64,000 bases of DNA from contig NZ_JACJVO010000012.1 in NCBI RefSeq assembly GCF_014212055.1, forward strand, positions 62,001 through 126,000, given 5' to 3'. Shown piece by piece: positions 26,350 to 34,482 of this stretch. The notes beneath the pieces were generated by a model that saw nothing but the letters and a program-made list of their open reading frames with translations, was not told the origin of the DNA and searched no databases. This DNA comes from Cohnella zeiphila. Its GTDB lineage: Bacteria > Bacillota > Bacilli > Paenibacillales > Paenibacillaceae. Position 1 is the first letter of the stretch. Each line of letters opens with the position of its first letter. The position numbers and the translations under genes were made by a program.

Positions 26350-26412
26350 GGGCCTAGATTCAGGCCCGGGGCTTCTCGACAATCTGAAGGCACCCGATCG
26401 CGGGTGCCTTTC
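26350..26412. terminator. Tandem terminator hairpins, second of GGCACC family
   Basis: GGGCCT-AGATTC-AGGCCC (26350-26367), then AAGGCACCCG / CGGGTGCCTT (26387-26396 and 26401-26410, loop ATCG) followed by TCTATTTCGCC. The second is nearly identical, including its tail, to the hairpins at 7257 and 8723. Located between the GH1-like gene and a convergent phosphotransferase gene. Confidence 0.8.
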
Positions 26413-26483
26413 TATTTCGCCTAGAGACGGATTTAACGGGGTATCCCGGTATGGTGTGCCGTATCCCAAATGCCGCAGTGCTC

Positions 26484-27362
26484 TTAAAGGCGTTTGTAGT
26501 CTCGGATGACGGTATCGATCACACGCTTTCCCCAGTTCGAGGCTTCCGAGCCTTTCTTGTTTCGAGCATAGGTGATGAGTGCTTTCCATAAGGCCCAGCC
26601 GCGCGCGCGATGAACGGTATCCTCATCGAAATTCATCAGTTTCAGGAATACTTCGCGGCTCTCGTCGTCAAAAAAGTTCCAGGCCATGACGAGGTCGCTC
26701 GAAGGGTCGCCCACGCCCATCGTTCCGAAATCAATGACGCCGCACAGCCGCCCATGCCTCACGAGCAGATTGCCTACGGCAACATCGCCATGCAGCCATA
26801 GCGGCGCCGCCTGGTATCTTGTCGCGAGGGCAAGCCCCCATATTTCCGTTAGCAGCTTTTGGTCAAAGGGGCTGGATAGCATTTCGATGACAGACCTTGT
26901 CTCCTCATCGTAAACCGCAAGATTTCCCCCTCGGTGAAAGTTCTGAACGCCTGCCGGAATGCCGCGGCTTGCGTCGATGGCCTCCAACTCTTTCAAAAAT
27001 CCCGCAAGTTCCTCGGCAAATTCGTTTGGGCCGAGTATGTTGTCAGGAGTGACGGTGTCGCCGTCAATCCACCGGTTGACGGACCAGGGAAGAGGATATT
27101 CGTCCGAGGGCTCTCCTTTTGCAACGGGGACCGGAATGGGCAAGGAAAGAAGTGGCTTGAAAACAGGAAGCCACGTCAACTCTTTCTCGACAGCCGAGGC
27201 GTAACGTTCATGGCTCGGAAGACGAACGGTCATCTCGTTGCCCAACCGATAGGTGCGGTTGTCATGGCCGCTCTTTTCCACGGGCTTTAGTTCCAGATTC
27301 GTCCATTCCGGAAATTGGCTATCGATTAATCGGCGTACCCGTTCAACGGTAATCTCGATCAT
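26484..27362 (-). CDS. Aminoglycoside phosphotransferase family protein
   Basis: 292 aa APH-fold protein. Brenner motif LHGDVAVGNLLV (H191, D193, N198) and metal motif GVIDFGTMGVGDPSSDL (D211) are intact; the N-lobe has VEKSGHDNRTYRLGNEMTVRLP. The DPSSDL segment after DFG is shared with macrolide-kinase-like and phosphotransferase enzymes annotated generically. Substrate unknown; the family name is not proof of antibiotic resistance. Monocistronic, convergent with the sugar locus. Confidence 0.87.
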   Translation of the reverse strand: MIEITVERVRRLIDSQFPEWTNLELKPVEKSGHDNRTYRLGNEMTVRLPSHERYASAVEKELTWLPVFKPLLSLPIPVPVAKGEPSDEYPLPWSVNRWIDGDTVTPDNILGPNEFAEELAGFLKELEAIDASRGIPAGVQNFHRGGNLAVYDEETRSVIEMLSSPFDQKLLTEIWGLALATRYQAAPLWLHGDVAVGNLLVRHGRLCGVIDFGTMGVGDPSSDLVMAWNFFDDESREVFLKLMNFDEDTVHRARGWALWKALITYARNKKGSEASNWGKRVIDTVIRDYKRL

Positions 27363-27561
27363 TTCCTCACGACCTTCTGAGAAAATAATGGTCTTTGGCT
27401 ACATCATAACTTTTCACCGTAACCGCCTCAAAGAATAAAACGAATATAACAAAACTGACCCGACCTCTCCCGCATCCAATCAAGAGCCGTGCGCCTGATC
27501 CACCCACGGACACCGCAGCATCGCCATCGCCATCGGCGAATGGTTGATGGTTATCTTTTGT

Positions 27562-27589
27562 TATAGCCTGAGGCTATAGCCGGCTATAG
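27562..27589. promoter_or_regulatory. Two interlocked perfect palindromes
   Basis: TATAGCC-TGA-GGCTATA (27562-27578) and CTATAGCC-GGCTATAG (27574-27589) share their middle half-site, giving three TATAGCC/GGCTATA half-sites. The stretch is in the 340-base region between the divergent phosphotransferase and MetF-like genes. It can be a repressor operator or, in RNA, two mutually exclusive hairpins. Confidence 0.6.
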
Positions 27590-27627
27590 AACATTCGATA
27601 CGCGCTATATCCGTTCAAGGTGGTAAA

Positions 27628-27690
27628 ATGAGCGATGAAGTTCAAGTTCCCTTCCAAGGGACCGGGGCGCATCCCAACCCGGGGTTATAA
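27628..27690 (+). CDS. Candidate 20-aa leader peptide
   Basis: ATG at 27628 with AAGGTGG 5-6 bases upstream, reading MSDEVQVPFQGTGAHPNPGL and ending TAA at 27688-27690. The TAA runs into the AAGGAG of the MetF-like gene (TAAGGAG), and the first ten bases are complementary to the start region of that gene. Arrangement fits a translated leader that controls opening of the downstream start; no homologue is known to me. Confidence 0.45.
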   Translation: MSDEVQVPFQGTGAHPNPGL

Positions 27691-27704
27691 GGAGCATCGC
27701 TCAT
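27628..27704 (+). promoter_or_regulatory. Cis-acting RNA fold masking the MetF-like start
   Basis: ATGAGCGATG (27628-27637) is perfectly complementary to CATCGCTCAT (27695-27704), which lies between the AAGGAG and the main start codon and includes its first two bases. Inside the loop are TCCCTT-CC-AAGGGA (27648-27661) and CCGGG/CCCGG (27662-27666 and 27678-27682). This could be a translational switch; it matches no riboswitch consensus I know (SAM, THF and SAH were considered). Confidence 0.55.
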
Positions 27705-28638
27705 GCTGACGCACAAAATCGCAAATCGGCAAGCCGGCATTTTAACATACGGAATGACGCCTCCGAAGCAAAATTATCCCGCCGACAAGATCGCCGAGAT
27801 TGCCGGCAAGCAGGTGGAACGGCTGCAGGACGTCGGGATCGACGGCTTGATTCTGTATGACGTGCAGGACGAAGCCGACCGGACCGAGCAGGACCGGCCT
27901 TTTCCCTATTTGTCGACGATCGATCCGAGCCGATATAGCAAAGATTACTTAAGCGCGCTGCAAGTGCCGAAAATCATTTACAAGGTGGTAGGCAAGCAAT
28001 CCGAGGAAGAGCTCGGGGAGTGGATCGGGACGGACGCGGACGAGGATCGCTTCTCGGTGTTCGTGGGGGCATCGTCGAGCAAGCAGGCCGTGACGATGAA
28101 GTTGCCCGATGCCTATCGGCTTGGCATGGCCTTGAACGGCCGGCTCAAGATCGGCGGCGTCGTCATTCCCGAACGGCACGAGAGCAAGGGAGACGAACAT
28201 CTGCGGGTCGCGGCCAAGCAGCAGGGCGGCTGCTCGTTCTTCGTCTCCCAAGCCACTTACGACGTCGAGGCGTCCAAAAATTTTCTGTCGGACTATTATT
28301 ATTATTGCCGCGAGAACGGCATTCCGATGGCGCCGATCTTGTTCAATCTGGCGCCTTGCGGCTCTCAGAAGACGCTCGCGTTCATGAAGTGGCTCGGCAT
28401 CAGCATCCCCAAGTGGCTTGAGAACGAGCTGATTCATTGCCAAGACATCCTCGACTATTCCGTGCGGCTGTCCCGCATGGTGTTCGAGGAGCTGTTCGAA
28501 TTCGGCCTGGAGAAGGGAATTCCGATCGGGTCCAGCGTAGAAAGTGTCTCCACGCGCAAGGTGGAGATCGACGCTTCCGTCGGGCTTCTTCAGGAGATCA
28601 AGCGATATATGGAGAGCCGACTCTCCCCGCGGATGTAA
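27703..28638 (+). CDS. Methylenetetrahydrofolate reductase-like protein
   Basis: 311 aa. The chain resembles the MetF flavoprotein barrel: GILTYGMTPPKQ near the start (E-x-x-PP in MetF), DGLILYDVQDE, the central GGCSFFVSQATYDVEASKNF and GIPMAPILFNLAP, equivalent to the MetF F-x-TQ-x-x-F...P-I-x-PG-x region. The canonical catalytic Glu of E.P.R is not obvious, so the reaction may differ. AAGGAG 8 bases before ATG. Isolated from other folate genes; preceded by a leader ORF and RNA fold, followed by a strong terminator. Confidence 0.75.
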   Translation: MLTHKIANRQAGILTYGMTPPKQNYPADKIAEIAGKQVERLQDVGIDGLILYDVQDEADRTEQDRPFPYLSTIDPSRYSKDYLSALQVPKIIYKVVGKQSEEELGEWIGTDADEDRFSVFVGASSSKQAVTMKLPDAYRLGMALNGRLKIGGVVIPERHESKGDEHLRVAAKQQGGCSFFVSQATYDVEASKNFLSDYYYYCRENGIPMAPILFNLAPCGSQKTLAFMKWLGISIPKWLENELIHCQDILDYSVRLSRMVFEELFEFGLEKGIPIGSSVESVSTRKVEIDASVGLLQEIKRYMESRLSPRM

Positions 28639-28657
28639 GGGGAATCGGCAAAGGAAA

Positions 28658-28688
28658 GAGGCGGGCCGGCTGCGGCCCGCCTCTTTTT
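28658..28688 (+). terminator. Intrinsic terminator
   Basis: Perfect 11-bp stem GAGGCGGGCCG / CGGCCCGCCTC, loop GCTG, then TTTTT (28684-28688). Ends the MetF-like transcript. Confidence 0.95.
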
Positions 28689-28789
28689 GACAGTTAATAA
28701 AGACGGAGCGGGATGCAGCCTTGAACGAGGCGCTGGCGGCATCGCGGGAATGGGCAGTTGACGATCGCATGCATGGCTGCGGCGACGGC

Positions 28790-28974
28790 CTAACGAATCG
28801 TAGCGTTCTTATTCGCCTTCGTGGAGACCAATTTGGATTCTAACGAACCGGAAAAGCCTTATTTGCCTCAGCGAGCGGGAAGCAAGGCGCTTTTTCGCCA
28901 AAAAGAGTTTATAAGATTCGTTAGAATGGGCCAACCTTCGATTTTGCCGAAATAGCGTCGTGTGGATTCGTTAG
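28790..28974. repeat. Symmetric block of four CTAACGAATC boxes
   Basis: CTAACGAATC (28790-28799) and CTAACGAACC (28840-28849) are 50 bases apart; their inverted counterparts GATTCGTTAG (28915-28924) and GATTCGTTAG (28965-28974) are also 50 bases apart, and the whole is exactly symmetric about position 28882. The 40-base interiors of the two units are only loosely alike when one is inverted. No gene is seen from 28690 to 29200; apart from this block the stretch shows nothing else recognisable. Confidence 0.75.
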
Positions 28975-29219
28975 CGACCGTCGCCCTCTATTTCCCGTCA
29001 CCCGCTGTCACCCGAACACGCAACCGCCCTACTTGAACCGCTTGGCGAAACGGATTTTCTCCCTTTATCGGCTCATCAAAGAGCGTATTCAGGGTTTGAA
29101 GATTTCGCGTGGAGGAGATCGGCGTTTCTCGCCGCTTCTTATTTGAAAGCGTTGACACCCAGGGGGGTGACGCCTCAAACTGTCGGCAGGGAGATATGAT
29201 TACGCGGGGAAGCGGGGAT

Positions 29220-31025
29220 ATGGCGATGGCATTGCGGCTGGCCAAGAGAACGTTGCGGGGTTTATTGCGCCCTTTTCAGAAGAGTCTAAGGTACAAACTG
29301 ATGCTGCTTATGGTGCTGATCGCGGTGCTGCCGCTGTCGCTGGTCACGCTGTTCGCGACCCAAACGACGAAGCGTTCTCTGACGTCCGAGGTCGTCCGTT
29401 CGAACGAATCCCGGATGGATTGGGCGGCCAAATACTTCGACGAGAAGATCGACCAGCTGCAGGCGGTCGCGTATTCGCTTCTCCTGGACGGCAATCTGTT
29501 CCCCAACGCGAACGGAGGCGCCCTCCAGCTCCCGGAGTCGCCCGAATTCGTGAGCCAGTACACGATCGACAAGCTGAAGTCGCTTTACAGCGCCAACAAC
29601 AAGAACATCTCGCGGGTGGCGCTGTATCTCAAGTCTCAAGGCCGCCTGTATTACGCGGACAAGGATGCGAGCGCCGCGACGGAGCAGCTCGCGACGCCTT
29701 ACGCCGACTGGGGGGCGCTCGGGGCCGGACATCAGACGATTAACCGGCTGGTGAACGACAAGATGAACACGTTCACGATCGTACGAAGCATGAACCGGTT
29801 CTCGGATCAGGAAGTGCTCGGCGGCGTCATGCTGACGGTGCGGTGGAAGATGATGGACAGCGTGCTCGAAATGATTCATTCGGAATCGAACAGCGAGGTG
29901 TTTCTGGCGGACGGGGACGGGAACGTTCTGTACAGTCCTTACGACGCCGGCATGACCATCGAGGCGGAGGCGCTCAAGACGGCGTTCGGCGATCCGGCCG
30001 GCTCCGGCTACGCGGCTTCGAAGAAGGGATTCCTGTTCTTCCAGCCGACGGCGGCGGATCGGGTCTGGATCGTGAAGTTCATTCCGATCCGGTACGTGAC
30101 GCAGGGCGCCTCCTCGACGCTGAACTTCAGCCTGGTGACCGCGGCCGCGTTTACGATTGTGGCGATCGCCGCCTCCATCCTGACGGCGTACTTCCTGACG
30201 AAGCCGATCATCCGCTTGACGCGGTCGATGAAGGCGGTCGAGATCCAGAATTTCGACGTCGGCCTGCGGGCGCCGCGCAGCGACGAGATCGGCACGCTGG
30301 AGCGGCGGTTCAACTCGATGATCGGGCGGATCAAGGATCTCATTCAGACGGAATACAAGGCCAAGATCGAGAAGCGGACGGCGCAGGTCAAGGCGATGCA
30401 AGCGCAGATCAATCCGCATTTCCTCCATAACGCCCTCCAGGCGATCGGAGGCATCGCCCTGTCTCGGGACGTGCCGGAGATCAACGATCACGTTCGGGCG
30501 ATCAGCGACCTGTTCCGCTATGCCATCCGCATGAAATCCGACCTGGTCACCGTGGCGGACGAACTGGAGCATGTCGGCAGCTACCTGCAAATCCAGAAGC
30601 TGAGATTTGGGCATATGATATCCGTCCGCATCGAGGCCGACGAAGCGTGTCTTCCCTGCCGGATTCCGAAGTTCTCCCTGCAGCCGCTGGTGGAGAATTG
30701 CTTCATTCACGGGCTGGAAGGGAAGATGGACGCCTGGTCGCTGGTCATTCGGGCGGAGATGGTCATGGACGAAGTGCAAATCGAGATCGAGGACAACGGG
30801 TTCGGCATCGGGGAAGCGCGGCTTGGCGAGATTCGCAGGCAGCTCGGCCGGGAAGCGGACGATGAGAAGGAAGGGGAGGGCATGGGAATGAGCAACGTCA
30901 ATGCCAGAATCAAGATGCTGCTCGGCGAGGAGTACGGTTTGTTCGTCACCAGCGCGGAGCAGGCAGGGACGACGGTCCGGCTGCTGCTGCCGGCGCAGCG
31001 CGAGGAGGGGACGGCTACGGCATGA
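29220..31025 (+). CDS. Sensor histidine kinase, YesM type
   Basis: About 601 aa. TM1 (YKLMLLMVLIAVLPLSLVT) and TM2 (TLNFSLVTAAAFTIVAIAAS) bracket an extracellular dCache-like sensor; then HAMP (TKPIIRLTRSM), the His_kinase phosphoacceptor segment QINPHFLHNALQ (His of HFL) and HATPase_c (QPLVENCFIHGL, DNGFGIGE, GMGMSNVNARI). Start at 29220 has GGGGA 9 bases upstream; ATG 29196 is an alternative. Stop overlaps the response regulator start. Likely senses an external sugar for the transporter downstream. Confidence 0.93.
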   Translation: MAMALRLAKRTLRGLLRPFQKSLRYKLMLLMVLIAVLPLSLVTLFATQTTKRSLTSEVVRSNESRMDWAAKYFDEKIDQLQAVAYSLLLDGNLFPNANGGALQLPESPEFVSQYTIDKLKSLYSANNKNISRVALYLKSQGRLYYADKDASAATEQLATPYADWGALGAGHQTINRLVNDKMNTFTIVRSMNRFSDQEVLGGVMLTVRWKMMDSVLEMIHSESNSEVFLADGDGNVLYSPYDAGMTIEAEALKTAFGDPAGSGYAASKKGFLFFQPTAADRVWIVKFIPIRYVTQGASSTLNFSLVTAAAFTIVAIAASILTAYFLTKPIIRLTRSMKAVEIQNFDVGLRAPRSDEIGTLERRFNSMIGRIKDLIQTEYKAKIEKRTAQVKAMQAQINPHFLHNALQAIGGIALSRDVPEINDHVRAISDLFRYAIRMKSDLVTVADELEHVGSYLQIQKLRFGHMISVRIEADEACLPCRIPKFSLQPLVENCFIHGLEGKMDAWSLVIRAEMVMDEVQIEIEDNGFGIGEARLGEIRRQLGREADDEKEGEGMGMSNVNARIKMLLGEEYGLFVTSAEQAGTTVRLLLPAQREEGTATA

Positions 31026-32092
31026 AGGCGGTCATTATCGACGACGAGTATTGGACGCGCGACAGCATCAAGCGGCTCGCCGATTGGGAGCGCTTCGGCA
31101 TCGAGCGCATCGAGGAAGCGGAGGAGGGCCTAAGCGGTCTTCGGCTCATCGGCGAGCTTCGGCCGGAGATCGTCATCACGGACATGAAGATGCGCGGCAT
31201 GGACGGAGCCGAATTGCTGCGGAGGCTGTCCGAAGACCATCCGTTCGTCCGCAAGATCGTCATCAGCGGCTTCGACGACTTTGCCTACACGAAGCAGGCG
31301 ATTCTGTCCAAGGTGGACGAGTACATCATGAAGCCGGTGCAGAAGGACGAGCTGAACCGGGCGCTGGAGAAAGCGGTGGCGGAGCTCAGGGCCGCCAGAG
31401 GGCTGCATGCCGCGCTGCCGCTGGACCGGGACGTGATGAGCGTCGTGACCGGCTTGAAGGAGCAGATCGCGCGAGCGTTCCAGGAGCTGCGGATCGAAGC
31501 CGTGCGGGAACGGTTCGAGGCGCTGGCGGCGGCGCTGCGCGCGCAGAACCTCTTGGCCCCGGGCTTCTCCCATTCGCTCTACCGGCACTTCATGCTGCTG
31601 CTCGACGAGCTCTCCGCCAAGGCGGATATCGAGCCTGCGCTGCCGGAGACGGCGGCGACCTTCTTCGTGACCGATGCCACGCCGACGGATGAATGGGTCG
31701 GCATGCTGTCCTTCTCGTACGCCGCCGCTCTGGAGCGGGCGACGCAGTGGCGGAGAAGCAGGAACCGCATCGATATCGAGCGGATTCGCGAGTATATCGA
31801 CCGTGCCTATGCGGAGCCGATCACGCTCGAGTCGCTCGCGGGCCGCCACTTCGTCAGCAGGGAGCATCTGGCGAGGACGTTCAAGCAGGAGACGGGGACG
31901 ACGGTGATGGATTACGTCATCGCCAGACGGATCGAGGAAGCGCTGCGGCTTCTGCGCCGGTCCGGAGCGTCGATCAAGGGAGCGGCGGAGGCGGTGGGCT
32001 ATACGGACCTCACCTACTTTCACCGCATCTTCAAAAAAGTGACGGGCATGACGCCCGCGCAAGCGAGAGAGAGCGAAGCGGGCGAGGAGTGA
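31022..32092 (+). CDS. Response regulator with AraC-type output, YesN type
   Basis: 356 aa. Receiver domain: VIIDDEYWTRDSIKRL with acidic D7/D8, phosphoacceptor D54 in IVITDMKMRGMDG, and K in IMKPVQKDEL. A poorly conserved linker is followed by two HTH motifs, ITLESLAGRHFVSREHLARTF and SIKGAAEAVGYTDLTYFHRIFKK, ending MTPAQARE. ATG overlaps the kinase stop by 4 bases. Expected to activate the binding-protein promoter region at 32100-32200, where TTGTCCAT and CAGTCCAAT form a possible direct repeat. Confidence 0.94.
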   Translation: MKAVIIDDEYWTRDSIKRLADWERFGIERIEEAEEGLSGLRLIGELRPEIVITDMKMRGMDGAELLRRLSEDHPFVRKIVISGFDDFAYTKQAILSKVDEYIMKPVQKDELNRALEKAVAELRAARGLHAALPLDRDVMSVVTGLKEQIARAFQELRIEAVRERFEALAAALRAQNLLAPGFSHSLYRHFMLLLDELSAKADIEPALPETAATFFVTDATPTDEWVGMLSFSYAAALERATQWRRSRNRIDIERIREYIDRAYAEPITLESLAGRHFVSREHLARTFKQETGTTVMDYVIARRIEEALRLLRRSGASIKGAAEAVGYTDLTYFHRIFKKVTGMTPAQARESEAGEE

Positions 32093-32221
32093 GGGGAGAG
32101 CGGAAGCTCGTCCATATCAATATTGTCCATAAAAACGTGCAAATGCAGTCCAATGTGCGGCGCCCGGCCTCCCGTTATACTCGGAAGTAAGCGTTATCAC
32201 CATCAAAGGGAGGTCCGAAAG

Positions 32222-33574
32222 ATGAAGAAAACCCTATCCGTTCTGGCGGCGATTACGGCGCTCGGCCTGACGGCCGCTTGCGGCAGCGGGAACAACGGCA
32301 ACCAGGCGAGCGGCTCGGCGGACAGCGCCGGCAGCGGCGCAAGCGGCAGTCCGAGCGGCAGCCCGAGCGGGGCCGCCCAAGAGAGCGTCTCGGCGGCTCC
32401 CAAGAAAGTCGAGCTCAAGATTTTTCTGGGCGGGCTCGACCGGTTCCGCGAGCAGTTCGACGGCTACTTCGAGAAGTTCGCGGAGAAGGAGAAGGCGGAC
32501 AAGAACATCGAGGTGACGTTCAACTCCGAATATCCCGGCGCCGACAACGCGCCGCAAATTCTGAAGACGCGCCTTGCGACGGGCGACGTGCCGGACGTGT
32601 TCAGCCTGCATGCCGTCAACGATATGCCTTCGTTCTATAAAGCCGGCTATCTGACGGACATGACGGATCAGCCGTTCGCGGACAAACTGCTCGACGGCAT
32701 CAAGCCGCTCGTCTCGATCGACGGCAAGGTGCTCGCGGTGCCGATGGAGAGCCTGTCGTGGGGATTCCTGTACAACAAGAAAATTTTCAGCGATCTCGGC
32801 CTGACGCCGCCCTCCACGCTGTCGGAGATGAAGGACGTCGTTCAGAAGCTGAAGGACAATAAAGTGACGCCGTTCCTGCTCAGCTACAAGGAAGACTGGA
32901 TTCCGCAGCTGTTCCTGCCGCTGACGGTGGGCGGACTGGTCAACACGTCGCATCCGGACTTCATCGACAAGATGAACAGCGGCCAGGGCAGCTTCTCGGA
33001 GCTGCAGGAGATGTTCGACATTATCGATTTGGTTAACGCCAACGGCACAGACCGCGCGTTCGAAGTCGGCAACGACGACGGAGCGGCAGACTTCGCCAAC
33101 GGCAAGGCGGCGATGTGGGTCATGGGGACTTGGGATGCCGACGCCATCCTGAAGGCGAATCCGGATGCCGATTTCGGCACCGCCCCGCTGCCGATCAACG
33201 ACGATCCCAAGGCTTCGATGATCGACGTGTCGGTATCGACCGCGCTGGCCGTTCCGCCGAACAGCAAGAATAAAGAAGTCGCCACGGATCTGCTCAACTT
33301 CATCCTGGACGATCAGGCGTCGAACGATCTGTACCAGAGCCTGAAGTTCAACCCGGTGTCCAAGAATCATACGTTCAAGCCGTACCCGTGGGTCGAGGAC
33401 GCCAACGTCTATATCAACCAAGGCCTGTCGTATCAGGATCCCGTCATTCCGCCCGCCGTCAAGGACGAAGTCGGCAAGGCGCTGCAATCCTACTACGACA
33501 AGAAGATGTCCAAGGAAGACGTCATCAAGGATCTGGACAAGACGTGGAAGGACGCCAACGCGGCGAACAAGTAG
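32222..33574 (+). CDS. Carbohydrate ABC transporter substrate-binding lipoprotein
   Basis: 450 aa. Signal peptide with lipobox GLTAAC (Cys20), long Ser/Gly linker (residues about 22-58), then a family-1 binding fold: LKIFLGGLDRFREQF, ATGDVPDVFSLHAVND, VPMESLSWGFLYNKKIF, ANGKAAMWVMGTWDAD. GGGAGG 9 bases before ATG. Follows the two-component genes after 129 bases, which contain a possible TATACT -10 at 32176-32181. Sugar unknown. Confidence 0.93.
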   Translation: MKKTLSVLAAITALGLTAACGSGNNGNQASGSADSAGSGASGSPSGSPSGAAQESVSAAPKKVELKIFLGGLDRFREQFDGYFEKFAEKEKADKNIEVTFNSEYPGADNAPQILKTRLATGDVPDVFSLHAVNDMPSFYKAGYLTDMTDQPFADKLLDGIKPLVSIDGKVLAVPMESLSWGFLYNKKIFSDLGLTPPSTLSEMKDVVQKLKDNKVTPFLLSYKEDWIPQLFLPLTVGGLVNTSHPDFIDKMNSGQGSFSELQEMFDIIDLVNANGTDRAFEVGNDDGAADFANGKAAMWVMGTWDADAILKANPDADFGTAPLPINDDPKASMIDVSVSTALAVPPNSKNKEVATDLLNFILDDQASNDLYQSLKFNPVSKNHTFKPYPWVEDANVYINQGLSYQDPVIPPAVKDEVGKALQSYYDKKMSKEDVIKDLDKTWKDANAANK

Positions 33575-33585
33575 AGGCGAACTTC

Positions 33586-34482
33586 ATGATTAACCGCGTG
33601 AGAAGCCGCCGCTATCGTTCCGCCCTCTCGCTGCTGTCGTTCGTGATGCCCGCGTTCGCGCTGTACCTTCTTTTCCTGGTGATCCCGATGCTGCAGGGCT
33701 CGTATTACAGCTTCACCGACTGGAACGGGCTGAACAAGACCTACGGATTCGTCGGGTTCCGGAATTTCGTCGAAGCGATCCGGGACGACCATTATTTCCG
33801 CTCCGCCATCTGGTTCACGGCCAAGTACGTCGTCTGCGCCGTCGTCTTCCAGAATGTGCTCGCGCTGCTGCTGGCTCTGCTGATCGAATCCAGACGGAAG
33901 GCGAAAGGCGTGTTCCGCACGATCTTCTTCATGCCGAACATGCTGAGCGTCATTATCAGCACGTTCATGTGGGTGTTCGTCTTCTCGAAGGTCGTCCCCG
34001 CCCTGTCCGAGCATAAGGGACTGTCGTTCCTGGGGCTGTCCTGGCTGGGAGAACCGAGCGTCTCGTTCTGGACCCTTCTGATCGTCTCCGTCTGGGGCGG
34101 CGTCGGGACGCTGATGCTCATCTACATGTCGGCCATCCAGGGCATTCCCCAGCATCTGAAGGAAGCGGCGATCATCGACGGGGCCCAGCCTCTTCACATG
34201 TTCCGCTATATTACGATGCCGCTGATCGCCCATGCGCTGACCATCTGCATTTTCCTGACGCTGAACAGCTCGTTCAAGGTGTACGATCTCGTCTATGCGC
34301 TAACGGGCGGAGGGCCCGGCCGGGGAACGCAGGTCATCACGATGAACATTCTGGAAGAGGCTTACCAGGGCAACAACCGGTATGGCTACGCCAGCTCGAA
34401 GGCGATCATCCTGTTTCTGATCATTTTCGTCATCACCATGATTCAAGTGACGGTCATGAAGAAACGCGAGGTGGAAGCGTGA
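33586..34482 (+). CDS. Carbohydrate ABC transporter permease (MalF-like)
   Basis: 298 aa. Starts MINRVRSRRYRSALSLLSF, TM1 PAFALYLLFLVIPMLQGSYYS, then FTDWNGL typical of MsmF-type permeases; EAA loop KEAAIIDGAQPLHMFRYITMP. It begins 11 bases after the binding-protein stop and its stop overlaps the start of the partner permease (GTGA). Confidence 0.94.
   Translation: MINRVRSRRYRSALSLLSFVMPAFALYLLFLVIPMLQGSYYSFTDWNGLNKTYGFVGFRNFVEAIRDDHYFRSAIWFTAKYVVCAVVFQNVLALLLALLIESRRKAKGVFRTIFFMPNMLSVIISTFMWVFVFSKVVPALSEHKGLSFLGLSWLGEPSVSFWTLLIVSVWGGVGTLMLIYMSAIQGIPQHLKEAAIIDGAQPLHMFRYITMPLIAHALTICIFLTLNSSFKVYDLVYALTGGGPGRGTQVITMNILEEAYQGNNRYGYASSKAIILFLIIFVITMIQVTVMKKREVEA

Noticed and set aside
27590..27704. 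Known riboswitch (SAM, SAH, THF) before the MetF-like gene
   Set aside because: No conserved core sequences of these classes could be found; the region is described instead as a leader ORF with a masking stem.
29286..30779. Long minus-strand frame opposite the histidine kinase
   Set aside because: The product is His/Arg/Asp-rich low-information sequence, and the plus strand has an unmistakable kinase. Similar shadows occur at 13302-14606, 22007-23242, 31130-32062, 32234-33487 and 34443-35330.
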